Part shown: piece after piece, positions 24,302 through 33,191 of the stretch | Layout of the letters: each line of letters opens with the position of its first letter | Position numbering within the stretch: position 1 is the stretch's first letter | NCBI GenBank assembly: GCA_031277165.1 | Contig: JAISLT010000015.1 | Location: forward strand, 1 to 41,234 | Origin: Spirochaetaceae bacterium | Lineage (GTDB): Bacteria > Spirochaetota > Spirochaetia > Treponematales > Breznakiellaceae | Length of the DNA: 41,234 nucleotides | Direction: 5' to 3' | The notes under the pieces: model-generated | The model's input: only the letters and a program-made list of their open reading frames with translations | What the model was told of the DNA's origin: nothing | Databases searched by the model: none | Made by a program: the position numbers and the translations under genes

Positions 24302-26143
24302 CTACCCTTTAAATGACGCAAGTTCCCGGTGTACCGCCCCGGCTATTTCCCCCGCGGCCTCCCGGAGCGGCATAAGCCGGGGTTCCCCCCCGCTCCGGCG
24401 CTTTACTTCGACCCGGGGCGGGGCGGCGGCAAGGCTTTTGTCCCCCGCCACAATGCGCCAGGGTATGCCCAAAAGATCGGCGTCGTTAAATTTTACCCCG
24501 GCCCGTTCATCCCGGTCGTCAAGCAAAACCTCCAGTCCCGCCGTTTCCAGTTCCGTCGCCAGGGTGTCGCAGGCATCCTTAACCGCCCCCTGGTACTTGA
24601 TGGGAATAATAATTACATGGTAGGGCGCCGCCGGGAGGGGCCAGATAATTCCCCGCTCGTCGTGGTGTTCTTCTATGATAGAAGCCAGGGTGCGGTCCAG
24701 GCCAATGCCGTAACAGCCCATGGTGGGGAACGAGGTTTTGCCGTTTTCGTCCAAGTAGGAAACGCCCATGGCTTTGGTATACTTCCGGCCCAGTTTAAAG
24801 ATATGGCCCAGTTCGTTTCCCTTTTTTTCGTACAATTCCCCGCCGCAGAGGGGGCAGCGATCCCCGGCCCTTACCGTGCGGACATCGGCGGTAAGCCAGC
24901 CGGTAAAGTCCCTGCCATAGGCGGCGTGCCGGTAATGCCGATCCTTTTCCAGGGCGCCGGCCACGGCATCGTTCATTCCCGTGACAGTTTGGTCAAGCAC
25001 CACCGGCACCGTGTCCAGTCCCACGGGACCGGCGAAACCCACCGGGGCGCCGGTGATCCGGACCACGTCGGTATCCGCGGCCAGGGTCAGCTCCGAAGCC
25101 TTAAGTACCGCGGCAAGCTTAGCTTCATTTACATCCAGGTCCCCCCGGATGGCTACGGCAAAGAACGCTTCGTCCCAAATTTCCGGCGACCCCGGAGAAG
25201 GACGGCGCCGGCTTAGGTTTTTGCAGCCCGGAGCGGTGCTTAAATCAAGTTCCACATTTACCCCCCGGTAGATAAGGGTTTTAATAAAATTTCCGGCCCC
25301 GGTTTTAAGGAATGCACACAGTTCCTCGATGGTTTTAACATCCGGGGTGTCAATTTTTTCCATCGGGGGCGTGTTGGCGGCGGCGCCCCTGGCTATGTCT
25401 TCGGAAAACCGGGGACTGTAATCAAGTTTACACTCGGCCTTTTCCACATTGGCGGCGTAATCGCAGCCCTTACAGAGCAGCAGGGTATTATCGCCTATTT
25501 CGCTTTCCACCATAAATTCTTCCGACCCCGCCCCGCCCATGGCCCCGGAATCCGCCTTGACGGGAATTACCGTAAGGCCGCAGCGCTTAAAGATCCGCCT
25601 ATAGGAGCGGCCCTGGGCCTGGTAATGTTCGTCCAGGCTTTCGTCGCCGGTATGGAAGGAATAGGCGTCCTTCATAATAAATTCCCGGCTTCGCATGACC
25701 CCGTACCGGGGCCGGATCTCGTCCCGGTATTTGGTGTTGATCTGGTACAGCAAAAGAGGAAGCTGGCGGTAGCTGGAAAGTTCCCCCCGGACAATGCTGG
25801 TAAAGGCCTCTTCGGCGGTGGGGGAAACCACCAGGTCCGCCCCCAGCCGGTTCTTTACCCTAAGCAGGGCATCCCCCATGGAAGTCCAGCGCCCCGATTC
25901 TTTCCACAATTCGCCGGGGACCACCACCGTGGGCTTTATCTCCAGGCTGCCAATGGCGTCCATCTCTTCCCGGATAATCGTTTCTACCTTTCTAAGACTC
26001 CTAAGGCCCAGGGGAAGGTATACAAAAAGGCCGTTGGAAAGTTTGCGGATCATCCCCGCCCGGAACATTAGCCGGTGGCTTGCAATAAGCGCATCCCCGG
26101 GAACTTCCCGCAGGGTGGGAATAAAGGTCTGGGAGTACTTCAT
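24302..26143 (-). CDS. proS: Prolyl-tRNA synthetase (bacterial type)
   Basis: A 613-aa class II synthetase charging tRNA-Pro. Motif 2 and motif 3 regions read YQINTKYRDEIRPRYGVMRSREFIMKDAYSF at about 160 and GCYGIGLDRTLASIIEEHHDERGIIWPLPAAPY at about 475. Between them the bacterial INS editing domain (about residues 235-400), which removes mischarged Ala, contains LEC/CGCxY-like pieces CKGCDYAANVEKAEC; a zinc-like pair CPLCGGELY sits at about 440. C-terminal anticodon-binding domain: VIIIPIKYQG to LLDDRDERAGVKFNDADLLGIPWRI. ATG 26143 has a -10-like TATGAT only 5 bases upstream. It lies 100 bases downstream of glyQS on the same strand. Confidence 0.97.
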   Translation of the reverse strand: MKYSQTFIPTLREVPGDALIASHRLMFRAGMIRKLSNGLFVYLPLGLRSLRKVETIIREEMDAIGSLEIKPTVVVPGELWKESGRWTSMGDALLRVKNRLGADLVVSPTAEEAFTSIVRGELSSYRQLPLLLYQINTKYRDEIRPRYGVMRSREFIMKDAYSFHTGDESLDEHYQAQGRSYRRIFKRCGLTVIPVKADSGAMGGAGSEEFMVESEIGDNTLLLCKGCDYAANVEKAECKLDYSPRFSEDIARGAAANTPPMEKIDTPDVKTIEELCAFLKTGAGNFIKTLIYRGVNVELDLSTAPGCKNLSRRRPSPGSPEIWDEAFFAVAIRGDLDVNEAKLAAVLKASELTLAADTDVVRITGAPVGFAGPVGLDTVPVVLDQTVTGMNDAVAGALEKDRHYRHAAYGRDFTGWLTADVRTVRAGDRCPLCGGELYEKKGNELGHIFKLGRKYTKAMGVSYLDENGKTSFPTMGCYGIGLDRTLASIIEEHHDERGIIWPLPAAPYHVIIIPIKYQGAVKDACDTLATELETAGLEVLLDDRDERAGVKFNDADLLGIPWRIVAGDKSLAAAPPRVEVKRRSGGEPRLMPLREAAGEIAGAVHRELASFKG

Positions 26144-26243
26144 GCCCCATCATAGCCCGCAGGGGAAAATTGTGGAAGCCCCGGATTTTATGCGCACTGC
26201 AGGGTTGTATTCTTGTTAAAGGGGGCTGCGCTCTAAAAGAACC

Positions 26244-27638
26244 CTACTTGATCCGCCGGTATTCTTTTATCTCCCGCCGGATCCGTTCCGCCAGCCCCGC
26301 CCGGGGAACCCGGACCTGCTCCATGGAATCCCGGAACCGAAGGGTTACGGTACCATCGTCCTTTGACTGGTAATCCACGGTAATACAGAAGGGGGTCCCC
26401 GCCTCGTCCTGGCGGCGGTAACGGCGGCCTATGGCCCCGGCCTGATCATAGTCGGTGGCAAAGTCCTCTTTTAATTCTTGCCGTATGTCCCCGGCTAGGT
26501 CCGCCAGGCCGTCCTTTTTCATAAGGGGAAGCACCGCCACGGTAACCGGGGCTATGCCGGGGTGGAACCGGAGTACGGTCCGCCAGTCCTCCGGGGAAGC
26601 TTCGGATCCGGCCCCTTCGTTTTTTTCGGTAATCACCCTTTCTTCGTCGTAGGAATCGCAGAGCAGCATAAGCAGAGTCCGGGTAAGCCCCGCGGAGGTT
26701 TCGATAATAAAGGGGATGTACCGGTCGTTGTTATCCTGATCGATATACTGCAGATCCTTGCCGGAAAATTCGGTATGCCGGGTAAGGTCGTAGTTGGTCC
26801 TGTTGTGGACCCCCTCGAGTTCCCGCCAGCCCATGGGAAAAAGGTATTCGATATCGTAGGCGTCTTTGGCATAGTGGGCAAGTTCATCCGGGCCGTGGCG
26901 GTGCCAGCGAAGATGATCCGTTTTAACCCCCAGTTTTTTGTAGTATTCCCAGCGCCGTTCCCGCCATGTATTGAACCATTCTTCGTCGGTGCCGGGTTTT
27001 ACAAAGAACTGCATTTCCATCTGCTCAAATTCGCAGGTTCGAAAGATAAAGTTTTTGGTAACAATTTCGTTGCGAAAGGCCTTGCCTGTCTGGGCAATGC
27101 CAAAGGGAATCTTCATCCGGTTGGATTGGATAATGTTCTTGTAGTTCACATAAATTCCCTGGGCTGTTTCGGGCCGCAGGTAGATCCTGTTGGCGCTGTC
27201 CTCCGCCGGGCCTATGTGGGTTTTAAACATCAGGTTGAATTTTCTGGTATTGGTAAGTTCCCCTCCGCATTCGGGACATTTTTTTTCTGCCAGGTTTTTT
27301 TCCGGAATTTGATCCGCCCGGAACCGGGTCTTGCATTTTTTACAGTCCACCAGCGGGTCGGTAAAATTTTCCACATGGCCGGAGGCTTCCCAGGTACGGG
27401 GGTGCATTAAAATGGCCGCATCAAGTCCCACGATGTTGTCATGGAGCTGGGTCATTTCCTTCCACCAGGTTTGGGCAATGCGGTTTTTAAGTTCAATCCC
27501 CAGGGGGCCGTAGTCCCAGGCGCCGTTTTGGCCCCCGTAAATTTCTGAAGATTGAAAGACAAAGCCCCGGCGTTTTGCCAGGGAGGTGATTTTTTCCATG
27601 GTGGCGGGGCCCCGGTATTCGGTTAGTTCTTCAGCCAT
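26244..27638 (-). CDS. glyQS: Glycyl-tRNA synthetase, dimeric alpha2 type
   Basis: A 464-aa class II synthetase of the eukaryote/archaea-like dimeric type, found in spirochaetes and some Gram-positives, not the tetrameric GlyQ/GlyS form. Signatures are SSEIYGGQNGAWDYGPLGIELKNRIAQTWW at about residue 30, a zinc-knuckle CKKCKTRF plus KKCPECGGELT at about 98-126, RPETAQGIYVNYKNI (motif 2) at about 155, and IPFIIETSAGLTRTLLMLLCDSY (motif 3) near 305. The C-terminal domain recognises the anticodon (IAPVTVAVLPLMKK). AGGAG lies 9 bases before ATG 27638. It lies upstream of proS and downstream of a hot-dog thioesterase, all on the minus strand. Confidence 0.96.
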   Translation of the reverse strand: MAEELTEYRGPATMEKITSLAKRRGFVFQSSEIYGGQNGAWDYGPLGIELKNRIAQTWWKEMTQLHDNIVGLDAAILMHPRTWEASGHVENFTDPLVDCKKCKTRFRADQIPEKNLAEKKCPECGGELTNTRKFNLMFKTHIGPAEDSANRIYLRPETAQGIYVNYKNIIQSNRMKIPFGIAQTGKAFRNEIVTKNFIFRTCEFEQMEMQFFVKPGTDEEWFNTWRERRWEYYKKLGVKTDHLRWHRHGPDELAHYAKDAYDIEYLFPMGWRELEGVHNRTNYDLTRHTEFSGKDLQYIDQDNNDRYIPFIIETSAGLTRTLLMLLCDSYDEERVITEKNEGAGSEASPEDWRTVLRFHPGIAPVTVAVLPLMKKDGLADLAGDIRQELKEDFATDYDQAGAIGRRYRRQDEAGTPFCITVDYQSKDDGTVTLRFRDSMEQVRVPRAGLAERIRREIKEYRRIK

Positions 27639-27742
27639 GCTGGATGCTCCTGGTTAAAAATGATTCGTTGCGAAGGGTACATACCCCGGGGTTCTTCATG
27701 CCATTATAGACAAAGAACCCCCTTTGCTGCCAGTCCCGGCCC

Positions 27743-27809
27743 GGCCCTTCGCACTGTGTGGATTGTTTGCATATTCATGCAAAAACCTACAGGTGCAGCA
27801 GGGTGCTAG
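27743..27809 (-). repeat. CTAG-ended palindromic element, copy R3
   Basis: On the minus strand it starts CTAGCACCCTGCTGCAC, with TAG being the thioesterase stop, and has the same centre as R1 (TTTTTGCATGAATATGCAAA; stem at 27766-27783). Ends of the far arm (AGTGCGAAGGGCC) are only partly preserved. It lies between glyQS and the thioesterase gene. Confidence 0.75.
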
Positions 27810-28222
27810 GTTTTGGAAGGGCCGTTACTCTTTGGATCCAGCCCCGGCAGATCCCATTCCCTGGGAAGCTTCACGGGCTGGCCGCCGGAATCCACAAAGG
27901 CCCAGGTAACTTTGGCGGCGGCAATAAGATCCTCCCCCCGTTTTATTTCCTGGGCGATGATCCCGCTGACCGCCCCCTTTTTAACCGGCCAGGATCGGAT
28001 AAGCAGTTTGTCGTCCACCACGGCGGATCTTCTGTAGTCGATCTCTATCCGGGCCACATAGACCCCGTACCCGGCCCTTATCACCGCGGGATAGTCAAAC
28101 CCTATGTCCCGCAGGAATTCGTACCGGGCATATTCAAGGTAGTTAAGATAATTAGCGTTGTTTACATGACCGTAGCTGTCACATTCATAGGTACGGACGG
28201 TCAATGCACATTCACAAACCAC
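27806..28222 (-). CDS. Hot-dog acyl-CoA thioesterase (4HBT type)
   Basis: A 138-aa protein starting at GTG 28222. The single-domain hot-dog fold shows the 4-hydroxybenzoyl-CoA-thioesterase active-site motif ECDSYGHVNNANYLNYLEYARYEFL at residues about 13-37, in which the Asp of D-x-x-G-H-V-N-N is catalytic. Strands GYGVYVARIEIDYRRSAVVDDKLLIRSWPV and AKVTWAFVD follow. It hydrolyses acyl-CoA or acyl-ACP; acyl chain preference cannot be read. A well-spaced promoter puts its transcript start close to the GTG. The only association is with the tRNA synthetase genes downstream. Confidence 0.88.
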   Translation of the reverse strand: MVCECALTVRTYECDSYGHVNNANYLNYLEYARYEFLRDIGFDYPAVIRAGYGVYVARIEIDYRRSAVVDDKLLIRSWPVKKGAVSGIIAQEIKRGEDLIAAAKVTWAFVDSGGQPVKLPREWDLPGLDPKSNGPSKT

Positions 28223-28229
28223 GGAATTT

Positions 28230-28258
28230 ACTATACACTAAGGGGCCGGTAATTTCAA
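28230..28258 (-). promoter_or_regulatory. Thioesterase promoter (leaderless type)
   Basis: TTGAAA (28258-28253), 17-base spacer, TATAGT (28235-28230), then 7 bases to GTG. Good -35 and -10; the mRNA probably begins at the GTG. Confidence 0.6.
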
Positions 28259-28448
28259 GGGGCCGCATTGGCTGGATTTTGTTTTGGGGCATTACGGGGG
28301 CCGGTTATGGTTCGTTTTTTACGGGGCGCAGCAGGGCCCGCATTGTCCATGGAAAAAGCGCCCAAAAGACCCAGGGCAGTATTGTTCCATGGAGTTGAAA
28401 CCGGGATCACCGGCGGGGGTGGGCCGTAAAATAGGAGTACTAAAAAAG

Positions 28449-28985
28449 ATGTTCCGTTATTGTCCGGCCTGTGCTTCGGAGAGGATCGTTTTTGAGCGGT
28501 GCAGGGTTTTTCGCTGCCCGGACTGCGGGTTTACCTATTACCACAATACCGCCGCCGCCGCCGCCTGCATCGTCAAAACCGCCGCGGGGCTTGTGTTCTT
28601 GGTCCGGGCCAAGGATCCGGGCAAGGGCAGGCTGGATCTTCCCGGGGGCTTTGTGGATCCCGGCGAGGGGGCCATGGAGGGACTGCGGCGGGAACTTATC
28701 GAAGAAATTGGCTGGGATCCGGGGCCCCTTTCCGGCGCCGGGGGAAGGCCCTGTCCCCTGGTTGCATCCTTTCCAAACCAATACCCCTACAAAAACATAC
28801 CCTACAATACCTGCGATCTGTTCTTTTTTTTAGACGCCCCGGAGCTTACCGGGGATCAGCTTACCATAGAGGCCGGGGAAGTTGACAGGGTGCGTTTTAT
28901 ACGGCCCGGAGATCTGGATATGGAAGAACTGGCCTTTGGGTCGGTAAAGCGGGCGCTCAGGGCCTATTTGGACCTGGACTTGTAA
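28449..28985 (+). CDS. Nudix hydrolase with N-terminal zinc ribbon
   Basis: Starting at ATG 28449 gives 178 aa; the earlier in-frame codons (from 28284) look non-coding. TAGGAG lies 11 bases upstream, a little far. Residues 4-27 hold a zinc ribbon CPACxSER-x-CRVFRCPDCGF, as in NudC-like and ADP-ribose/NADH pyrophosphatases. The Nudix box is complete: GGFVDPGEGAMEGLRRELIEEIGW matches GX5EX7REUXEEXGU. It hydrolyses a nucleoside diphosphate linked to X; substrate unknown. It sits alone, divergent from the thioesterase gene. Confidence 0.88.
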   Translation: MFRYCPACASERIVFERCRVFRCPDCGFTYYHNTAAAAACIVKTAAGLVFLVRAKDPGKGRLDLPGGFVDPGEGAMEGLRRELIEEIGWDPGPLSGAGGRPCPLVASFPNQYPYKNIPYNTCDLFFFLDAPELTGDQLTIEAGEVDRVRFIRPGDLDMEELAFGSVKRALRAYLDLDL

Positions 28986-29049
28986 GGCCCCGGCGGTTTC
29001 GGTTTTTTGTAACCTTGACGCTTTTCCCCTTTCTTGGCATGGTTAAGGT

Positions 29050-29607
29050 ATGCTATGTTGTTCACCCAGTATCGATAAATCCGTACCCCAGGAATACCGG
29101 GAGGTGGCGGAAGCCCTTTTCCCCTCCAAAATAACCGGCCCCCGGAGGCCGCTAAAGCCGGCGATCCTGGCCTTTGCCCAGGCCCTGGGGGTAGAGGCGG
29201 ATTACCGGAAGCTGGACGCTTCCATGGAACTAAAAACATATCTTCTGTCTTTTCAAAATAACCTGGATCTTCTGATCCGCAAAACCTGGGTAGAAAAGGC
29301 CGATGAGGATCGTAAGGAGAAATTGCTGAACCGTATTTCGGGTTTTATTTCTCTTATCGAAAGGGGCTTTTATGCCGAGGCCCTGGAGGAATTTAGCTCG
29401 GTTCTGGATGAACTTGCCTGGCTGCTCTTTGGCCCCCAATGCCGCCGGGAAGATTTTTTTGAATATGCCTTTCGTATCGATTACCAAATGGGACTGTTCT
29501 GGTGGTACGGGGGACAGTTGGATCATTTTCTTGCATCGGGGGCCGGGGACAGGGAAACGCTGCGGGCGGTTCTGCTCCTGGGGATCTGTTACCTAACCGA
29601 TTTCTAG
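29050..29607 (+). CDS. Uncharacterised 185-aa protein
   Basis: Not recognised. It is mostly helical, without signal peptide or zinc motif, and rich in Leu, Glu and Phe: EYREVAEALFPSKI, FAQALGVEADYRKLDASMELKTYLLSFQNNLDLLIRKTW, ISLIERGFYAEALEEFSSVLDELAWLLFG, FFEYAFRIDYQMGLFWWYGG. The YAEALEEF segment resembles a single TPR, so a scaffold role is possible. Codon use and the reading frame match its neighbours. The ATG at 29050 has only a weak AAGG close by, so the exact start is uncertain. Its TAG stop lies in the CTAG end of repeat R2. Confidence 0.65.
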   Translation: MLCCSPSIDKSVPQEYREVAEALFPSKITGPRRPLKPAILAFAQALGVEADYRKLDASMELKTYLLSFQNNLDLLIRKTWVEKADEDRKEKLLNRISGFISLIERGFYAEALEEFSSVLDELAWLLFGPQCRREDFFEYAFRIDYQMGLFWWYGGQLDHFLASGAGDRETLRAVLLLGICYLTDF

Positions 29608-29748
29608 CAGTTTGTTGCGCTTCGCGCATAAATTGTATAAAAATTCACGAAAGTGAATTTTTATACCTTGCAAACTGCCAAGGGAGCCCGATAATCGGGA
29701 TTTTTGCATGGATATGCAAAAACTCCACAAAGTGCGACAAGCTCCTAG
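29604..29748 (+). repeat. CTAG-ended palindromic element, long copy R2
   Basis: 145 bp with terminal inverted repeats CTAGCAGTTTGTTGCGC and, reversed, CTAGGAGCTTGTCGCAC (13 of 17 match). Inside are a CGC-TTC-GCG mini-hairpin, a 13-bp perfect stem TATAAAAATTCAC with a GAAA loop (29636-29665), ACCTTGCAAACT (29665-29676), AGCCCGATAATCG (29685-29697) and TTTTTGCAT/ATGCAAAAA. The first half matches R4 and R5, the second half R1 and R3. The left CTAG carries the stop codon of the 185-aa gene. Confidence 0.85.
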
Positions 29749-29960
29749 CAGCCCGTAAGACCTGGGCTTCCAAAACCAACCGGGTTTTGGAACGGGCCCC
29801 CTTTATAATTCCCGCGGAACAGGTAAAGCATCCGGCGTGGACAGACACTAGACTTGTTCGATAACCCGGTTGGTTATCTTACAAGTCTTGCAAAATGCTT
29901 CGCATTTTGCGTTTTTCATAAGGAAGTTGTTTAAAAACTAAGGTTTTTAAACAACCCTAC
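29749..29960. repeat. Hairpin cluster upstream of glnS
   Basis: After R2 ends with CTAG another end-like AGCAGCCCGTAAG follows. Then a CCAAAACC/GGGTTTTGG hairpin near 29775, a nested hairpin at 29851-29887 (GACTTGT/ACAAGTC around GATAACC/GGTTATC) again preceded by CTAG at 29848, GCAAAATGC-TTC-GCATTTTGC at 29890-29910, and a 13-bp stem GTTGTTTAAAAAC/GTTTTTAAACAAC at 29926-29955. It looks like several palindromic elements stacked together. No gene or tRNA-like structure; the last ends 26 bases before the glnS ATG. Confidence 0.7.
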
Positions 29961-29981
29961 TAAATAATAGGATTTTAAGCC

Positions 29982-31751
29982 ATGGAAGAAACTATAAAGA
30001 AACCGGACGGGGAAACGCCGGGGGGATCGGATTTTATCAGTGAATTTATCAAGGAAGATCTTGCGTCGGGACGTTTTAGCTATGTCCATACGAGGTTTCC
30101 CCCGGAGCCTAACGGGTGGCTCCACATAGGACACTGTAAGGCCATGATGGTGGATTTTACCATGGCGGAACGGTTCGGGGGCAGGTGTAATCTTCGGTTT
30201 GACGACACCAACCCCGAAAAAGAAGATATCTCCTATGTGAATGCTATCAAACGGGATATACGGTGGCTTGGTTTTGACTGGGAAGACCGGGAGTATTATG
30301 CTTCGGATTATTACGAATACCTTTACGATCTGGCGGTAAAGATCATCAAAAAGGGACATGCCTATGTGGACGACCTTTCCGAAGAAGAAATAAGTGAATA
30401 CCGGGGAACGGCGGCGCCGGACAAACACAACATTACCCAAACACCCCCGGGGCGGAACAGTCCCTGGCGGGATCGTCCGGTGGAAGAAAACCTCGATCTC
30501 TTTGCCCGGATGAGGGGAGGGGACTTTGCCGACGGGTCCAAGACCCTGCGGGCCAAGATCGACATGGCGGATCCAAACCTGCTTATGCGGGATCCGGTGA
30601 TGTACCGCATCCGGCGGGACACCCACTACAGGACCGGAAACAACTGGTGCATCTATCCCATGTACGATTTTCAGCACCCCCTGTCGGACGCCAAAGAGGG
30701 GATCACCCATTCCCTCTGTTCCCTGGAATACGAAATTCACCGGCCCCTGTACGAATGGTTTATCCGGGAAGCGGAGGTTTTTCCCTCCCGGCAGATTGAA
30801 TTTGCCCGGCTTAACCTTACCCGCACGGTCCTAAGCAAACGGTACCTGCTGCGGCTGGTTCAGGAAAAACATGTTTCCGGCTGGGACGATCCCCGCATGC
30901 CCACCTTGGCGGGACTGCGCCGCCGGGGCTATCCCCCCCAGGCCCTAAGGAATTTTATCTCCCAGATCGGGATCGCCAAAACCGACAGTACCGTGGATAT
31001 ACTGTTCCTTGAATACTGCCTGCGGGAAGATTTAAATAAGACAAGCCGGCGGGCCATGGCGGTGCTTAGGCCGTTAAAACTTATTGTCGAAAATTGGCCC
31101 GAAGGAAAAACCGAGGAACTGGAGGCGGTAAACAACCCCGAGGATCAAAGCGCCGGAACGCGGATCATACGGTTCAGCAGGGAATTGTGGATAGAACGGG
31201 AAGATTTTGAAGAGATCCCCCCCCCTAAATACTTCCGCCTGTTTCCGGGAAATTCGGTGCGGCTCCGGTACGGATATATTGTTACCTGTACGGGCTGCGA
31301 CAGGGATCCCCAGGGTCAGGTCCGGGCGGTCCGCTGTACCTACGATCCGGAAACCAGGGGGGGCAATGCCCCGGATAACCGCAAGGTAAAGGGCACCATC
31401 CACTGGCTTTCTGCGGCCGATTCGGTTCCCCTGGAAGTGCGGCTTTACGATTACCTTTTTAGCGCCGGCAAGCCCATGGAAGTTCCCCCCCGGTCCGGTC
31501 AGGAACCGGGGGGCGCTTCGGGAACTTTTCTGGATAACCTGAACCACCAATCTTTGGAGATACTTTCCACTGCCTATGGGGAGCCCTGCCTGGGGGAAGC
31601 AAAACCCGGGGAGCGTTTTCAGTTTGAGCGGCTTGGTTATTTTGTCCGGGATTGTCCGGTGGAAGCGGAGGGGAATCCGTCGGGCCCTCCCGTGTTCAAT
31701 AAAACCGTGGGCCTTAGGGATACCTGGGCAAAGATCAGCAAGAAAGCCTAA
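29982..31751 (+). CDS. glnS: Glutaminyl-tRNA synthetase
   Basis: A 589-aa class I synthetase. The HIGH signature is [17 protein letters not shown] at about residue 40, followed by [29 protein letters not shown]. The family KMSKS equivalent is VLSKRYLL at about 283. Downstream [27 protein letters not shown] and the two beta-barrel anticodon-binding domains ([62 protein letters not shown]) are typical of GlnRS rather than GltX. A GlnRS means the genome need not use the Gln amidotransferase route for tRNA-Gln. AGGA 9 bases before ATG. Its TAA stop forms the start of repeat R6. Confidence 0.97.
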   Translation: MEETIKKPDGETPGGSDFISEFIKEDLASGRFSYVHTRFPPEPNGWLHIGHCKAMMVDFTMAERFGGRCNLRFDDTNPEKEDISYVNAIKRDIRWLGFDWEDREYYASDYYEYLYDLAVKIIKKGHAYVDDLSEEEISEYRGTAAPDKHNITQTPPGRNSPWRDRPVEENLDLFARMRGGDFADGSKTLRAKIDMADPNLLMRDPVMYRIRRDTHYRTGNNWCIYPMYDFQHPLSDAKEGITHSLCSLEYEIHRPLYEWFIREAEVFPSRQIEFARLNLTRTVLSKRYLLRLVQEKHVSGWDDPRMPTLAGLRRRGYPPQALRNFISQIGIAKTDSTVDILFLEYCLREDLNKTSRRAMAVLRPLKLIVENWPEGKTEELEAVNNPEDQSAGTRIIRFSRELWIEREDFEEIPPPKYFRLFPGNSVRLRYGYIVTCTGCDRDPQGQVRAVRCTYDPETRGGNAPDNRKVKGTIHWLSAADSVPLEVRLYDYLFSAGKPMEVPPRSGQEPGGASGTFLDNLNHQSLEILSTAYGEPCLGEAKPGERFQFERLGYFVRDCPVEAEGNPSGPPVFNKTVGLRDTWAKISKKA

Positions 31752-31824
31752 GCTGTTCACTAACCGGAATTTTTTGCATAAAGGGGCTTTACCAAAACTT
31801 CAATTTTTGGTAAAGCAGCTTTAG
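31748..31824 (+). repeat. Divergent palindromic element R6 after glnS
   Basis: Starts CTAAGCTG, containing the glnS TAA stop, and ends AGCAGCTTTAG. Central TTTTTTGCAT echoes R1, and a 12-bp perfect stem GCTTTACCAAAA/TTTTGGTAAAGC lies at 31786-31816. It is less similar than R1-R4, but the placement at a stop codon and the outer inverted repeat agree. Confidence 0.45.
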
Positions 31825-31936
31825 CCGTGGGATACAAAAAATCTACCGGTACAATGGACCGCAGGCGCCTGTCAAAACGGGCTTCCATAGGATTTTGAAA
31901 CCGGTCCAAAGGGCTGCTTTTTAAGGGAGGTAAAGA

Positions 31937-33067
31937 ATGCCGGTGTCTAAGGTATATTTTACCGGTATGCGTACCCGGGTAGGGGAGAGTCTTCTTACCA
32001 AAATGGAGCGGCTCATAGCTGCCGCCGGAATCGGCCAGATCGATTTTAAGCAGAAATATACCGCTGTTAAAATCCACTTTGGGGAACCGGGAAACCTGGC
32101 TTTTCTGCGGCCCAACTTTGCCAAGGTGGTGGTGGATATAATAAAAGCCCTGGGGGGCATGCCCTTTCTTACGGATTGTAATACCCTTTATGTGGGCCGC
32201 CGGAACAACGCGTTGGTCCACATGGATGCGGCCTTTGAAAACGGCTATACACCCTTTTCTACGGGGTGTCATAACATCATCGCCGACGGCCTTAAGGGGC
32301 TGGATGATGTGGAAGTGCCCGTCAGGGGCGGCATTTATTGTAAAACCGCCAAGATCGGCCGGGCCCTGATGGATGCGGATATTATCGTTTCCCTTAACCA
32401 CTTTAAGGGCCACGAAAACACCGGTTTTGGCGGGGCCCTAAAAAATATCGGCATGGGCTCGGGCAGCCGGGCGGGGAAGATGCAGATGCACGACGACGGC
32501 AAACCCGGGGTGGACCAAAGCGCCTGTACGGGCTGCCGGGTCTGCGCCAAATTCTGTAACGAAAAGGCCATTGCCTTTGGGGCGGATAAAAAGGCCCGGA
32601 TAGATCCGGATCTTTGTGTGGGCTGCGGCCGCTGCATTGGGGCGTGTAACTTCCATGCTATTGCCAACCGCTGGGATTCCAGCAACGAAGCCCTGAACTG
32701 TAAGATCGCCGAATATGCCCTGGCGGTATTAGAAGGACGGCCTAATTTTCACATCAATGTGGTAAATCAGGTTTCCCCCTACTGCGACTGTCATAATGAA
32801 AGCGACGCCGCCATTGTTCCGGATATTGGAATTTTTGCGGGGTTTGATCCGGTGGCCCTGGATAAGGCCTGCATCGATGCGGTAAATCAGGCTCCGGTGG
32901 TAGAAACCAGCATACTGGGCGAAAAAGAACGGACCCATAAGGACGACCGGGGCTTTTGTGATCATCTGGCGGATCTGCACCCCGCTACCCGCTGGCAGGT
33001 TCAAATAGAACACGCCGAAAAGATAGGCCTGGGCAGCGGAAACTACGAGCTTATCACGGTGAATTAA
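31937..33067 (+). CDS. DUF362 protein with ferredoxin domain
   Basis: A 376-aa protein with GGGAGG 6 bases before ATG. Residues about 1-185 are DUF362: VKIHFGEPGNLAFLRPNFAKVVVDIIKALGGMPFLTDCNTLYVG, ADIIVSLNHFKGHENTGFGGALKNIGMGSGSR. Two 4Fe-4S motifs follow in residues about 197-238: CTGCRVCAKFCNEKAI and CVGCGRCIGACNFHAI, each CX2CX2CX3C then Pro-like. The last part is DUF362 again (SPYCDCHNESDAAIVPDIGIFAGFDPVALDKACIDAV), so the ferredoxin module is inserted. It probably moves electrons in anaerobic metabolism; the partner is not shown. It is convergent with the GNAT gene. Confidence 0.88.
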   Translation: MPVSKVYFTGMRTRVGESLLTKMERLIAAAGIGQIDFKQKYTAVKIHFGEPGNLAFLRPNFAKVVVDIIKALGGMPFLTDCNTLYVGRRNNALVHMDAAFENGYTPFSTGCHNIIADGLKGLDDVEVPVRGGIYCKTAKIGRALMDADIIVSLNHFKGHENTGFGGALKNIGMGSGSRAGKMQMHDDGKPGVDQSACTGCRVCAKFCNEKAIAFGADKKARIDPDLCVGCGRCIGACNFHAIANRWDSSNEALNCKIAEYALAVLEGRPNFHINVVNQVSPYCDCHNESDAAIVPDIGIFAGFDPVALDKACIDAVNQAPVVETSILGEKERTHKDDRGFCDHLADLHPATRWQVQIEHAEKIGLGSGNYELITVN

Positions 33068-33068
33068 A

Positions 33069-33157
33069 GACAGGGCCTGGCCGGAGACGGTCTGTCAAAA
33101 CCGGCCTGGGCAAGGCCGCTGGATCAAAGCGCGGTTTGGGCAAAAACGGTTTGATCC
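33069..33157. terminator. Hairpins between convergent genes
   Basis: GACAG...CTGTC (33069-33096) and GGATCAAA/TTTGATCC (33121-33128 and 33150-33157). They lie between the ends of the DUF362 and GNAT genes, a location for bidirectional termination, though neither has a long T-run. Confidence 0.4.
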
Positions 33158-33191
33158 CTAACGCTCCATGGGCCCGGAGTTAATACCGGAA

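Noticed and set aside
24329-25216. Long plus-strand ORF antisense to proS
   Set aside because: Shadow of the GC-rich proS; Pro/Gly/Arg-rich with no recognisable domain.
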